From: Candidatus Amarolinea dominans
GTDB lineage: Bacteria; Chloroflexota; Anaerolineae; SSC4; Amarolineaceae
Length of the DNA stretch: 64,000 bases
Reading direction: 5' to 3'
Assembly (NCBI GenBank): GCA_016719785.1
Contig: JADJYJ010000007.1
Span: 124,001-188,000 of the forward strand
The notes beneath the pieces were generated by a model, which did no database searches, was not told where the DNA came from, and worked only from the letters and a program-made list of their open reading frames with translations. The translations under genes and the position numbers were made by a program. This document shows, piece by piece, positions 1-7,386 of this stretch (positions are counted from its first letter, which is position 1; each line of letters opens with the position of its first letter).

Positions 1-243
1 GCCGGGGATGTAGAGACCGCGCGCGAAGGCGCCGTAGAAGTGGGTGTGCGCGCAGATTTGGCCGGGCATGATGAGCTGGCCGGCTGCGTCCAGGCGCTGC
101 GCAAGCGGGAAAGCGGCCCCCATCTCGGCCGCCTGGCCCACTGCCCTGATTTCGTCCCCTTCCACCAGGACAGCCCCCCGCTCGATGATGCGATTGGCCG
201 CGCCCAGGGTGATAACGGTACCGTTGGTAATGAGTGTTTGCAT
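1..243 (-). CDS. ssnA: Amidohydrolase, SsnA-like, N-terminal part (runs off the window)
   Basis: Only the first 81 codons lie in the window. Translation begins MQTLITNGTVITLG, the usual small N-terminal beta domain of cytosine-deaminase/SsnA-type amidohydrolases. It leads into IMPGQICAHTHFYGAFARG, where HTH is the metal-binding HxH at the first strand of the TIM barrel and YGAFARGL is the stretch characteristic of SsnA-like putative aminohydrolases. The ATG at 243 is the natural start because the family N-terminus aligns there. The family hydrolyses C-N bonds of cyclic or guanidino substrates using a zinc or iron ion; the substrate cannot be told from this fragment. Symbol given because of the SFARGL-like signature; an atzA/trzA-type hydrolase is the alternative. 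Confidence 0.7.
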   Translation of the reverse strand, partial: MQTLITNGTVITLGAANRIIERGAVLVEGDEIRAVGQAAEMGAAFPLAQRLDAAGQLIMPGQICAHTHFYGAFARGLYIPG

Positions 244-369
244 CGTGAACCTCATGTGAATAGGTCAAGCTCTCTGCTTGCCACGTATTTTGCCATCACG
301 GTCTAATTGTGTAAAATTCAGTCAGATCAGAAGACTGCTGCGCTGTGTCTGATGATGACCAGCAAGGGG

Positions 370-1332
370 TTAGTTACCCTGTTTGTGCCAGCCTTTCATC
401 TCTGGACGTTCGCCGAGCCGATCGCGGGCGAGTTTGCTCTCGGTTTGCACGCCGTCCACCTGATCCCAGAACGGCAGGAGCAGGCTGGACATTTCCTCCG
501 CGTGATCTTCCATGAGAAAATGCTTGGCGTTGAGCAGATGCACCGCGGCGCCCGGCACGCGCTGCGTAAACCATTCGCGCTGGCTGGCGGGAATGGCCGG
601 ATCGTTCTTGCCCCAGATCACCAGCGCCGGTTTGCCGAGCCTGCGCAGCCCTTCATCCAGGAAGCGGTCCTTCTCAGCCGTTGTATCAATCGTCTGCATG
701 ATCTTGAAGAAGCTCTGCTGCCCGTCGTTGTGCGTCAACATGCGGCGGTAGACCTGCATGTCGGTCAGGCTGACGCTATACTGGCCGGTGACGCCCATGT
801 TCCGCCAGGCCAGCAGCATCAACCGCGGCTGCAGCAGGGCGAAGGCCAGGCGGTTGAGGCCGGGCGTCGCCAGCAACCGCATGATCGCGGGCATCTTGTA
901 GGCGCTGGCCTGCATGGGCGCGTTGAGCAGGGTGATGCTGGCGACCATGCCAGGGTTGCGAATGGCAAACTCCAGACCGATCGGCCCGCCTAGGTCATGC
1001 AGCACCAGGTGCATTGGCTTGAGCTTGAGTGTGGTCGCGAAATCGGCCACGAACTGGGCGAGCGCCGTCCACGAATAGTCACGGCCGGGCGGTTTAGCCG
1101 AAAGTCCCAGGCCGGGGAAATCAGGCGCCAGGACGAAATGACGCCCCACGCTCAGCGAAATCAGCTTGCGATAGAGGTACGAACTGGTCGGCACGCCGTG
1201 CAGCATGACCACCGGGCTGCCGTCGCTGCGGTCGCCTTCGGTGCGGTAAAAAATGCGCTCGCCGTTCACAGCGACATACGCGCCGGCCGCCTCGTGCGCA
1301 CGAAACTGCGCGTCAGAATTACGAACTTGCAT
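370..1332 (-). CDS. Alpha/beta hydrolase of the haloalkane dehalogenase / epoxide hydrolase type
   Basis: A 320-residue alpha/beta-hydrolase. The oxyanion loop is HGVPTSS near residue 45. The nucleophile elbow reads HDLGG with Asp at about residue 113 instead of the Ser of lipases and esterases. This Asp elbow is the hallmark of haloalkane dehalogenases and epoxide hydrolases. The other triad members are probably D244 (WGKNDPAIP) and H271 (NAKHFL). Length fits haloalkane dehalogenases (about 300 residues). The ATG at 1332 is preceded by AAGGA at good spacing; a TTG one codon upstream is possible. It is cytoplasmic by sequence, with no signal peptide. The substrate is not predictable; the gene stands alone, upstream of ssnA on the same strand. 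Confidence 0.85.
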   Translation of the reverse strand: MQVRNSDAQFRAHEAAGAYVAVNGERIFYRTEGDRSDGSPVVMLHGVPTSSYLYRKLISLSVGRHFVLAPDFPGLGLSAKPPGRDYSWTALAQFVADFATTLKLKPMHLVLHDLGGPIGLEFAIRNPGMVASITLLNAPMQASAYKMPAIMRLLATPGLNRLAFALLQPRLMLLAWRNMGVTGQYSVSLTDMQVYRRMLTHNDGQQSFFKIMQTIDTTAEKDRFLDEGLRRLGKPALVIWGKNDPAIPASQREWFTQRVPGAAVHLLNAKHFLMEDHAEEMSSLLLPFWDQVDGVQTESKLARDRLGERPEMKGWHKQGN

Positions 1333-1364
1333 CAATGACTTTCCTTGTTTTTGAAAAAGGTGGC

Positions 1365-1691
1365 TCAGAATCGGAGTCTAACGTCTGATGCCCAGACATT
1401 CTTGAGCCGCTCCGCATCTATAGCTCTTACCGTCCCCAATCGGAAAAGCAAGAGAGACTGTTCAAGACAGTCCAGGCGTGATAAGCGTACCGTGGAGGCA
1501 ACTCGTAATCCACTTGCGCTCCATTCTTGCAGGCTCACATCAGTTGAAGAACGCATGCCTGCTGATGTAACCACGGCCACAACTGCATCCTCTGCATCGA
1601 GCCAAAGGAAAAGAATCGGGCGCCTTTTGGACGCCGTGGCGTTGGTAAAGGGAATATCTGCAATCCAAAATTCACCCGGGCGCATAATCAT
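1365..1691 (-). CDS. PemK/MazF-family toxin (endoribonuclease-like)
   Basis: A 108-residue protein starting MIMRPGEFWIADIPF, followed by KRRPILFL. This is the typical first-strand and Arg-Pro motif of the PemK/MazF/Kid fold (GxVxxVdfp, then sKxRPalvL). Family members cleave mRNA at short sites and are held inactive by the product of the gene just upstream. The ATG at 1691 has an AAGGA ribosome site eight bases upstream that lies inside the partner gene; a second in-frame ATG is at 1685. The reading frame overlaps the upstream gene by 20 bases, as expected for a translationally coupled toxin-antitoxin pair. A longer in-frame extension upstream exists but would overlap the antitoxin completely. 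Confidence 0.8.
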   Translation of the reverse strand: MIMRPGEFWIADIPFTNATASKRRPILFLWLDAEDAVVAVVTSAGMRSSTDVSLQEWSASGLRVASTVRLSRLDCLEQSLLLFRLGTVRAIDAERLKNVWASDVRLRF

Positions 1692-1911
1692 CGTAGAGTC
1701 CTTCATCCTCTGGCGCATACGAACTGAGGAACGCAGTATGATCGCGAATTGGTGATGAGATCGGCGCCAGGTGTAGAGAAGCGTCGAATGGTTTGATGAT
1801 GAGTACCCAATGTCCCGATCCAATGCTGCCAACGAGCCACTCTGGTAGAGACAAACGCTCACCTGGCTCCAACTCCACTTCATAGGAAAGATTCATGAGT
1901 GTAGTCTTCAT
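1672..1911 (-). CDS. Putative antitoxin of the PemK/MazF pair
   Basis: A 79-residue protein (MKTTLMNLSYEVELEPGERL at the start) placed immediately 5' of and overlapping the PemK-like toxin gene. The N-terminal half could be a short beta-rich domain and the C-terminal end is acidic (EDEGLYDDYAPG). An acidic tail is how many antitoxins wrap their basic toxin. I do not recognise a named DNA-binding fold. The ATG at 1911 is chosen because AGGAGA lies eight bases upstream; a longer frame to 2004 lacks support. Function is inferred from position, size and charge. Confidence 0.6.
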   Translation of the reverse strand: MKTTLMNLSYEVELEPGERLSLPEWLVGSIGSGHWVLIIKPFDASLHLAPISSPIRDHTAFLSSYAPEDEGLYDDYAPG

Positions 1912-1966
1912 GATTACGATTCTCCTGGTTCTCCGATCACGAATTTGCGGTGATGATTCCGCGGCC

Positions 1967-3361
1967 CTACGAGGCCTGGCGCGCAGAGCGTATCTTGCTG
2001 TCAATTTCCGCGACGAGCGCCTGATGCTCCAGCCACCAGGCCGGGTCCTTCTGCGCGTCCAACTCTTGCACGGTCTTGCCCTGCTGCTCCACCCAGGTGT
2101 AATACTTCAGGTTGTGCCAGCAGGCGCGGGCGTGCTGCGTGCCCTCACGGATCCAGTCGGTCTTTTGATCGTGGAAGATAGACTCGACGCGCACGGCCGC
2201 TTCCGTTTCGTCCATGCGCCCGTAGCAGGCGGTCATCGCTGCCATGACCGAGTAATAGCGGTCAATGGCATCGGTGCAGATGGTGACCACCGTCTCCTGA
2301 CTGCCCAGGCCGTAGTATTTGGCCGTCTTGATCGCGCCGAGCACGTTGCAGACGCCGCTGATGCCGAAGATGGCCGCGAGATTCTGCACCGTTTCTGGCG
2401 CGATGCCGTAGCGCCGCTGCAGCGTTTCCCAACCGGCCGGCTCGGTCAGCAACTGCAGCCCCTTCTTGCACTCGATGTCATCCAGGCACATGATCGCGTC
2501 CATGTTGTTGACGTTGTGAATCCAGGTGACGTGCTTGTCGCCGATGCCCTGAATGTCGTGGCTGCCGTAGCCGTTGTTGTACATCGTGGGGCACTGCACC
2601 GGTTCCAGGCCGATGATGCGATGGTCCGGCCACACCTGCTTCAGGCGGTCGCCCGCGGCAATGGTGCCGGCCGAGCCCATCGCCGAGCAGTAGGCGGCAA
2701 TTTTACCGTTGCCGATGCCCTGGCTGTGCAGGAGCGCGGCCAGCTCCACGATGGTGTTGCCGGTGACATAATAATGAAAACGATAGTTGCCCATCACCTC
2801 GAACTGGTTGAGCACCCGCACCTTCGGATCACGGCGCAGTTCCCAGGTCTTGTCGTAGATTTCCTTGACGTTGGACTCGGAGCCGGGCGTGGCGATGACG
2901 CGGGCGCCGTAGCTGCGGATGCGCTCGAAGCGTTCCTGGCTCATCTCCGCGGGCAGCACCACGATGCCGTCGAAGCCCATGCGGCAGCCCACCCAGGCGC
3001 CACCGATGCCGTAGTTGCCGGTGCTGGGCCAGACGAGCGTGTGCTGGCTGGGGTCCACCTCGCCGAACAGCTCCTTTTCTACCAGCACGGAGTAGGCCGC
3101 GCCGACCTTGTGCGCGCCGGTGGGGAACTCCTTGCCGTAGAGGACGACGATGTTCGCGTCCACGCCGGTCAGCGCCGTGGGCAGCACCTGGTAGTAGGGC
3201 GTGTTGGCCGCATCCTTCCAGGTGATGTTGAACAGGTTGATCGGATCGAGCGGGTCTTCGGTCTTCATGCGCAGCGCAGCCGCGCGCGTCGCGGGCGCAA
3301 TCGTCTCAGGGTGCAGCATCTCTTCGAACGTGGGGCCGGTGATGATGGATTTGTGTGTCAT
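1967..3361 (-). CDS. PLP-dependent fold-type II enzyme (threonine synthase / cysteine synthase-like)
   Basis: A 464-residue tryptophan-synthase-beta-fold enzyme. PTGAHKVGAAY gives the likely Schiff-base Lys at about residue 85. STGNYG (about 113-118) is the Asn-loop that holds substrate and cofactor. SAMGSAGTIAAG (about 226-237) is the glycine-rich loop gripping the PLP phosphate. Family members catalyse beta- or gamma-elimination/replacement on amino acids such as O-acetylserine, phosphohomoserine or serine. The exact reaction cannot be assigned; the protein is longer than CysK (about 310) and lacks the ordinary CysK K-N-R motif. The ATG at 3361 follows a purine-rich GAAA repeat tract rather than a classical Shine-Dalgarno site. 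The neighbours are unrelated, so it is probably monocistronic. Confidence 0.75.
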   Translation of the reverse strand: MTHKSIITGPTFEEMLHPETIAPATRAAALRMKTEDPLDPINLFNITWKDAANTPYYQVLPTALTGVDANIVVLYGKEFPTGAHKVGAAYSVLVEKELFGEVDPSQHTLVWPSTGNYGIGGAWVGCRMGFDGIVVLPAEMSQERFERIRSYGARVIATPGSESNVKEIYDKTWELRRDPKVRVLNQFEVMGNYRFHYYVTGNTIVELAALLHSQGIGNGKIAAYCSAMGSAGTIAAGDRLKQVWPDHRIIGLEPVQCPTMYNNGYGSHDIQGIGDKHVTWIHNVNNMDAIMCLDDIECKKGLQLLTEPAGWETLQRRYGIAPETVQNLAAIFGISGVCNVLGAIKTAKYYGLGSQETVVTICTDAIDRYYSVMAAMTACYGRMDETEAAVRVESIFHDQKTDWIREGTQHARACWHNLKYYTWVEQQGKTVQELDAQKDPAWWLEHQALVAEIDSKIRSARQAS

Positions 3362-3369
3362 GATCTCGC

Positions 3370-3393
3370 TTTCTTTCTTTCTTTCTTTCTTTC
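3370..3393 (+). repeat. TTTC x6 tetranucleotide microsatellite next to the PLP-enzyme start codon
   Basis: Six perfect TTTC units (GAAA on the coding strand) followed by a short T run, 9 to 32 bases upstream of the ATG of the PLP enzyme at 3361. The tract replaces a normal ribosome binding site. Changes in copy number would alter spacing to any upstream promoter element. Confidence 0.9.
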
Positions 3394-3539
3394 TTTTTGC
3401 GCTGCGAGACAAACCTTCGAGCCCCGCAACCAATTGTTTGTATTTCCGTCAAAATTTGTCAACTTTGGTGGTTTGTTGTGCTTGTGTTATGACCTGTACA
3501 AGAGGTTGATGGACAGGTCACCCCGAGCTTCGGCAACTC

Positions 3540-6500
3540 CTACTCCCTCTCGAAGCCCTGGCTGCTGAATTTCAGGGTGCGACTGTTTTCGGTGACGATG
3601 CGCACGACGGTGTCTGGCGCGCCGCCGGGGATCTCGGCTTCGATTTCGAGGGTCACTGTCACCCCGGCGCCGACCAGGCCGGCGAGATGGGCGATCACCT
3701 CGTCGGCGATGCGGCTGGCGTCGCGGCCGACGCGGGCGGGGTCGAGGCTGACTGTGCCGTGGTAGCGTTTGGGGCCAGTCCGCGGCGCGGGGTCAGGCGC
3801 AGGCCGGGGCGTTGACCCAGGCCCAGAGCCAGGGCCAGGCGCAGGCTGCGGCGACGCGGGATCATGACCGCCGACCGGCAGCGCCACGCGCTCGACGTCC
3901 AACTGCCGGCGCGCGAGCGCCGGCTTCACCAGCAGCCCCGGCGCACTGGTATCCGCCAACGTCACGCGCTGACCGCTCTGCACCCCGCGGTAGCGACCCG
4001 CGCGTTCGTCAAAGCTGTCGGCGTAGGCGAAGCTGTCCTGCTCCCAGGTGAGCAGCGCAAGGCCCGAACTGATCGCGTTGAGCAAGACCGAGGCGTCGCG
4101 CAGCCGCGGCAGGTAGTGATAGCGCGCAAAGTCATCCACGAGCTGGCGGACGGACACGTGATCCCCGCGCCAGAGCGGGATGCGATCCAACCACATGCGC
4201 AGCATCGTGCCGGCGAGCGCGGTGACCAGGAGGTCGTCGTTCTTGAGCTTCTTGCTGGCGCGCACGGCCAGCGCATCCGAGCCGGTCAGCCGCAGCGCCT
4301 GCCAGGTGACGGGGGCCTGGGGCGTCCCCTGCACGGGCACGAGCAGCCACTGGTAGGTTTCCGGGAGCCGCGCGGTGACCGTGGTGTCGGCCGCGGCCCG
4401 TTGCGTCTCCGCTTGCTTGACCTGCAGCGGCGCGAGATCGAGCGTGACCTTCTCATCCAGGATGGAAGTCCAGGCCAGGTAGCTGCGGGTTGCCTCGTCG
4501 AGGTCCTGGAGCCGGTTCTTGTCGGCCGCGAGAAAGACGAGGGTGTTGCGGAAGAGGCGGGGCACGTTGCCGCGCGCTTCGAGGAGGGCTTGGGCCGCGG
4601 TTTCGGCGGCGTTGCCAGGCTCTTTGCTGTAGGGATGATCCACGCCGAGCACCACCAGCCGCGTGTCGAGTTCGTCCGAGATGTCGTGGCTCGACTGGGG
4701 CAGGGGGTGGATGCGGGAGAAGTCGCCCCGGTTTTCGAGATCACGGCGCAGGCGGCGGTCCAACTCCTGCACGATCTTGTCAGGCTGGCGCTTGAACTGC
4801 TCGGCGCGATCTTCCGCCAGCTTGGTGACGGTGGGCTGGGTCGAATACCAGTAGCGCGGGCCATCCTGGTAGAGGTAGGTGGCCGCGCCGGCCAGGCGGC
4901 GCAGGGCGTCGCCGAAGACCGCGGGGCTTTCGCCGGGCATGACGCAGCCGAGCTTGACGCGGCGATCTTCGATGCCGCGATGGGCCGCGGCCGCGGTGGG
5001 CGCGGAGCCGAGGTAGATGGCGCGCGCGACGCGGCGGCAGGCGGCGAATTTGCCCAGGTTGGGCACCTCGCCATCCAGCCGCAGCGGCAGCGAACCGGGG
5101 CCATCCACGTCCTTCTCGATCACCGGCACCCAGTTGTCCGGGAGGTAGCGCGTCAGCTCGAACTGCACGCGCGGGTCGTCAATCGCGATGTTGGCCGGCA
5201 GGATCAGCGGGTTGCGGTCGCCTTTCTCCCACAGGCTGTGGATCACCGCGGCCATCAGGCGCAGGACGCCGCGGGTGCGCTGGAATTTGATCAGCGTGGA
5301 CCAGTCGCTGTAGAGCCGGTCGAAGATTTCCGGGTGGATCGGGTAGGCCGCGCGGATGCGTTTTTCGTAGTCGGCGTCGCGGCATTCGGGCGGGAATTCC
5401 TGATGCTGCGAACGGTAGAAGTCGGCAAAGGCGCGCGCCACCACGTCGCGATCCTTGAACTGGGCGGGGTCGCTCAGCGGCTCGAAGAGGCGCCGGCGCA
5501 CGATCTCGAAACCTTCTTCGGCGCTGGCCGGCCGCCAGGAGGACTCGACGCGGCCCACGACGTTGCGCAGCCGATCGAGCGCCTCGCGGCCGCGCTGGCC
5601 GCCCACCTCGACGTCATCCGCACGGGTGTGGGGCGAGCCGGTGGTGTCGGAGGCGGGCAGGCTGATGACGAGCAGGCAGTTGCCCGCCAGTTTGGCCGAC
5701 TCGGTGAGCACCTGGGCGAAGCTGAATTGGGTCTCGAAGCCGCCGGCCGGTAGGTCGCTCTGGTCGTGAAGCTGGCGCGCATAGGCCACCCATTCGTCAA
5801 TCAGGATCAGGCAGGGGCCGTACTCCTTGAACAGCTCGCGCAGCGCGTCGCCGGGGCTGGTGGCGCGCTCGTCGTCGGCCTGGATGCGGGCGAAGGCCGG
5901 CCGGCCGCCGAGCTGCCAGGCCAGTTCGCCCCATAGCGTGCGGATTACGGTGCCGTCGGGCTTGACGACCGGATTGCCGGGCGAGATCTTGTTGCCCACC
6001 AGCACCACGCGGCGGACGGTTGGGAGGAAAGAGGAAGTAGAAGATAGAAAAGAGGAAGTAGCGCCGCTCCTATTTCCTACTTCCTCTTTCCTATTTCCTA
6101 CTTCCGCCATTACCGCATCAATGCCGGGCAGCTCGCTGGGCGCGATGCCCGAGAAGAGGTGATAGAGCGCCAGCATGGAGTGGGTCTTGCCGCCGCCGAA
6201 GTTGGTTTGGAGTTGCACGACCGGGTCGCCGCCCCGGCCGGCGAGACGCCGCACCGCGCCCACCAGCATGGCCTTCAGGCTCTCGGTGAGGTAGGTGCGG
6301 CGGAAGAACTCGACCGGGTCGCGGTACTCATCGGTCCCCTCGCCCAGGTGGACCTGCCAGAGATCGGCCGCGAACTCGGCCTGCTGGTAGCGGCCGCTGG
6401 CGACATCGGGGTGGGGCGTCACCACCTCGCGCCAGGGCTTGAGGCTGCCGGTGACCTGGCTTTCGATGGCGACGCCGGCGGTCTTGCGCTTCTCGCTGCG

Positions 6501-6941
6501 CACCTGCTCGTCGAAGCGCAGGCGCAGCAGCTCCAGCTTCATCTTTTCGATCTCGTCGGCTTGCGGTGCGGAAATGGCCGTCAGCAGGCGCGCGGCCGAA
6601 TCAAGCGCGCGGTAGGCGTCATCGGTGGAGAAGGGTTCCTGGTGCGCCCACTTGTTGCGCACCTCGCGCAGTTCGCTGACCAGGGAGCGTTCCGAGAAGC
6701 CCAGGGTGTCGCGGAAGACGACGTTCCACTGATCCCACATCATGCGCAGCAGCACGGCCGCATCCATCTGCGGCTCGTCCTCGCCCTCCCGCCAGGTCAG
6801 CTCGTTGGGCCAGGCCGCGGTCACAGTGGTGATCCAGTATTTGCCGTGCTTATTTTCCATCTCCCGCGCAACAAACGGGCGCAATCCATCGCGCAGCAAT
6901 TCCAGCGCCTTACCGACGCGTTCGTGGTTGGTGATTGCCAT
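3540..6941 (-). CDS. DUF499-family ATPase with HEPN-like N-terminus, component of an Hma-type defence operon
   Basis: 1,133 residues. The N-terminal ~125 residues look like the Swt1-family HEPN domain; RNKWAH at 95-100 fits the R-x4-H signature of HEPN ribonucleases. NFGGGKTH (247-254) is the Walker A loop and LILIDEW (378-384) the Walker B strand of the DUF499 ATPase domain. A Pro-Gly-rich linker near residue 1030 leads to a short C-terminal beta/alpha domain. DUF499 proteins recur beside DUF1156 methylases and SNF2 helicases in defence islands. The ATG at 6941 has GGGGAGA five bases upstream. Residues about 279-306 (EVGNRKEEVGN...STSSFLPT) come from a hairpin repeat inserted in frame, between the P-loop and Walker B. 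The gene is last in the operon, 420 bases after the methylase. Confidence 0.85.
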   Translation of the reverse strand: MAITNHERVGKALELLRDGLRPFVAREMENKHGKYWITTVTAAWPNELTWREGEDEPQMDAAVLLRMMWDQWNVVFRDTLGFSERSLVSELREVRNKWAHQEPFSTDDAYRALDSAARLLTAISAPQADEIEKMKLELLRLRFDEQVRSEKRKTAGVAIESQVTGSLKPWREVVTPHPDVASGRYQQAEFAADLWQVHLGEGTDEYRDPVEFFRRTYLTESLKAMLVGAVRRLAGRGGDPVVQLQTNFGGGKTHSMLALYHLFSGIAPSELPGIDAVMAEVGNRKEEVGNRSGATSSFLSSTSSFLPTVRRVVLVGNKISPGNPVVKPDGTVIRTLWGELAWQLGGRPAFARIQADDERATSPGDALRELFKEYGPCLILIDEWVAYARQLHDQSDLPAGGFETQFSFAQVLTESAKLAGNCLLVISLPASDTTGSPHTRADDVEVGGQRGREALDRLRNVVGRVESSWRPASAEEGFEIVRRRLFEPLSDPAQFKDRDVVARAFADFYRSQHQEFPPECRDADYEKRIRAAYPIHPEIFDRLYSDWSTLIKFQRTRGVLRLMAAVIHSLWEKGDRNPLILPANIAIDDPRVQFELTRYLPDNWVPVIEKDVDGPGSLPLRLDGEVPNLGKFAACRRVARAIYLGSAPTAAAAHRGIEDRRVKLGCVMPGESPAVFGDALRRLAGAATYLYQDGPRYWYSTQPTVTKLAEDRAEQFKRQPDKIVQELDRRLRRDLENRGDFSRIHPLPQSSHDISDELDTRLVVLGVDHPYSKEPGNAAETAAQALLEARGNVPRLFRNTLVFLAADKNRLQDLDEATRSYLAWTSILDEKVTLDLAPLQVKQAETQRAAADTTVTARLPETYQWLLVPVQGTPQAPVTWQALRLTGSDALAVRASKKLKNDDLLVTALAGTMLRMWLDRIPLWRGDHVSVRQLVDDFARYHYLPRLRDASVLLNAISSGLALLTWEQDSFAYADSFDERAGRYRGVQSGQRVTLADTSAPGLLVKPALARRQLDVERVALPVGGHDPASPQPAPGPGSGPGSTPRPAPDPAPRTGPKRYHGTVSLDPARVGRDASRIADEVIAHLAGLVGAGVTVTLEIEAEIPGGAPDTVVRIVTENSRTLKFSSQGFERE
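6023..6105 (+). repeat. In-frame GGAAGTAG-type hairpin repeat inside the DUF499 gene
   Basis: A purine arm (6023-6060, GGAAGTAGAAGATAG-like) and a complementary pyrimidine arm (6068-6105, CTATTTCCTACTTCC-like) can pair into a long imperfect hairpin. The same low-complexity family occurs twice in the DUF1156 gene at 9349-9450 and 9743-9928. Here it adds about 28 codons without breaking the reading frame. Confidence 0.85.
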
Positions 6942-6954
6942 CAGATCTCCCCTT

Positions 6955-7386
6955 CTGGACAGGATGTACAGGATGAACAGGATGGATTATTCTCTATCCT
7001 GTCAATCCTGTTCATCCTGTCCGAATAGCGTCTCCTATTCCGTCTTTGACAGGATTTACAGGATGAACAGGATGGATTCTTCGTTATCCTGTCAATCCTG
7101 TTCATCCTGTCCGAATAGCGTGTCCTATTCCGTCTTTGACAGGATTTACAGGATGAACAGGATGGATTCTTCGTTATCCTGTCAATCCTGTTCATCCTGT
7201 CCGAATAGCGTCTCCTATTCCATCTTTGACAGGATGTACAGGATGAACAGGATGGATTCTTCGTTATCCTGTCAATCCTGTTCATCCTGTCCGAATAGCG
7301 TGTCCTATTCCGTCTTTGACAGGATTTACAGGATGAACAGGATGGGTTGTTCGTTATCCTGTCAATCCCGTTCATCCTGTCCGAAT
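6955..7386 (+). repeat. Five tandem 90-bp hairpin repeats (CAGGAT family)
   Basis: Units begin at about 6961, 7051, 7141, 7231 and 7321, giving an exact 90-bp period. Each unit contains GACAGGATTTACAGGATGA and, about ten bases later, its near reverse complement ending TTCATCCTGTCC. Each can therefore fold into an imperfect stem of about 26 bp. Units are joined by GAATAGCGTCTCCTATTC, itself a partial inverted repeat. The array fills the gap between the DUF1156 and DUF499 genes. The last unit runs into the end of DUF1156 and supplies its stop codon at 7362-7364. A related degenerate copy lies inside the helicase gene at 15803-15878. There are no unique spacers, so it is not CRISPR. Confidence 0.95.

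Noticed and set aside
1895..3568. Long plus-strand open frame opposite the PLP enzyme
   Set aside because: It is the antisense of a clear PLP-enzyme gene, is His/Val/Gly/Arg-rich without any domain, and results from high GC.
6955..7386. CRISPR array
   Set aside because: Units are directly tandem with a strict 90-bp period and no unique spacers; each unit is an internal hairpin, and no cas gene is present.
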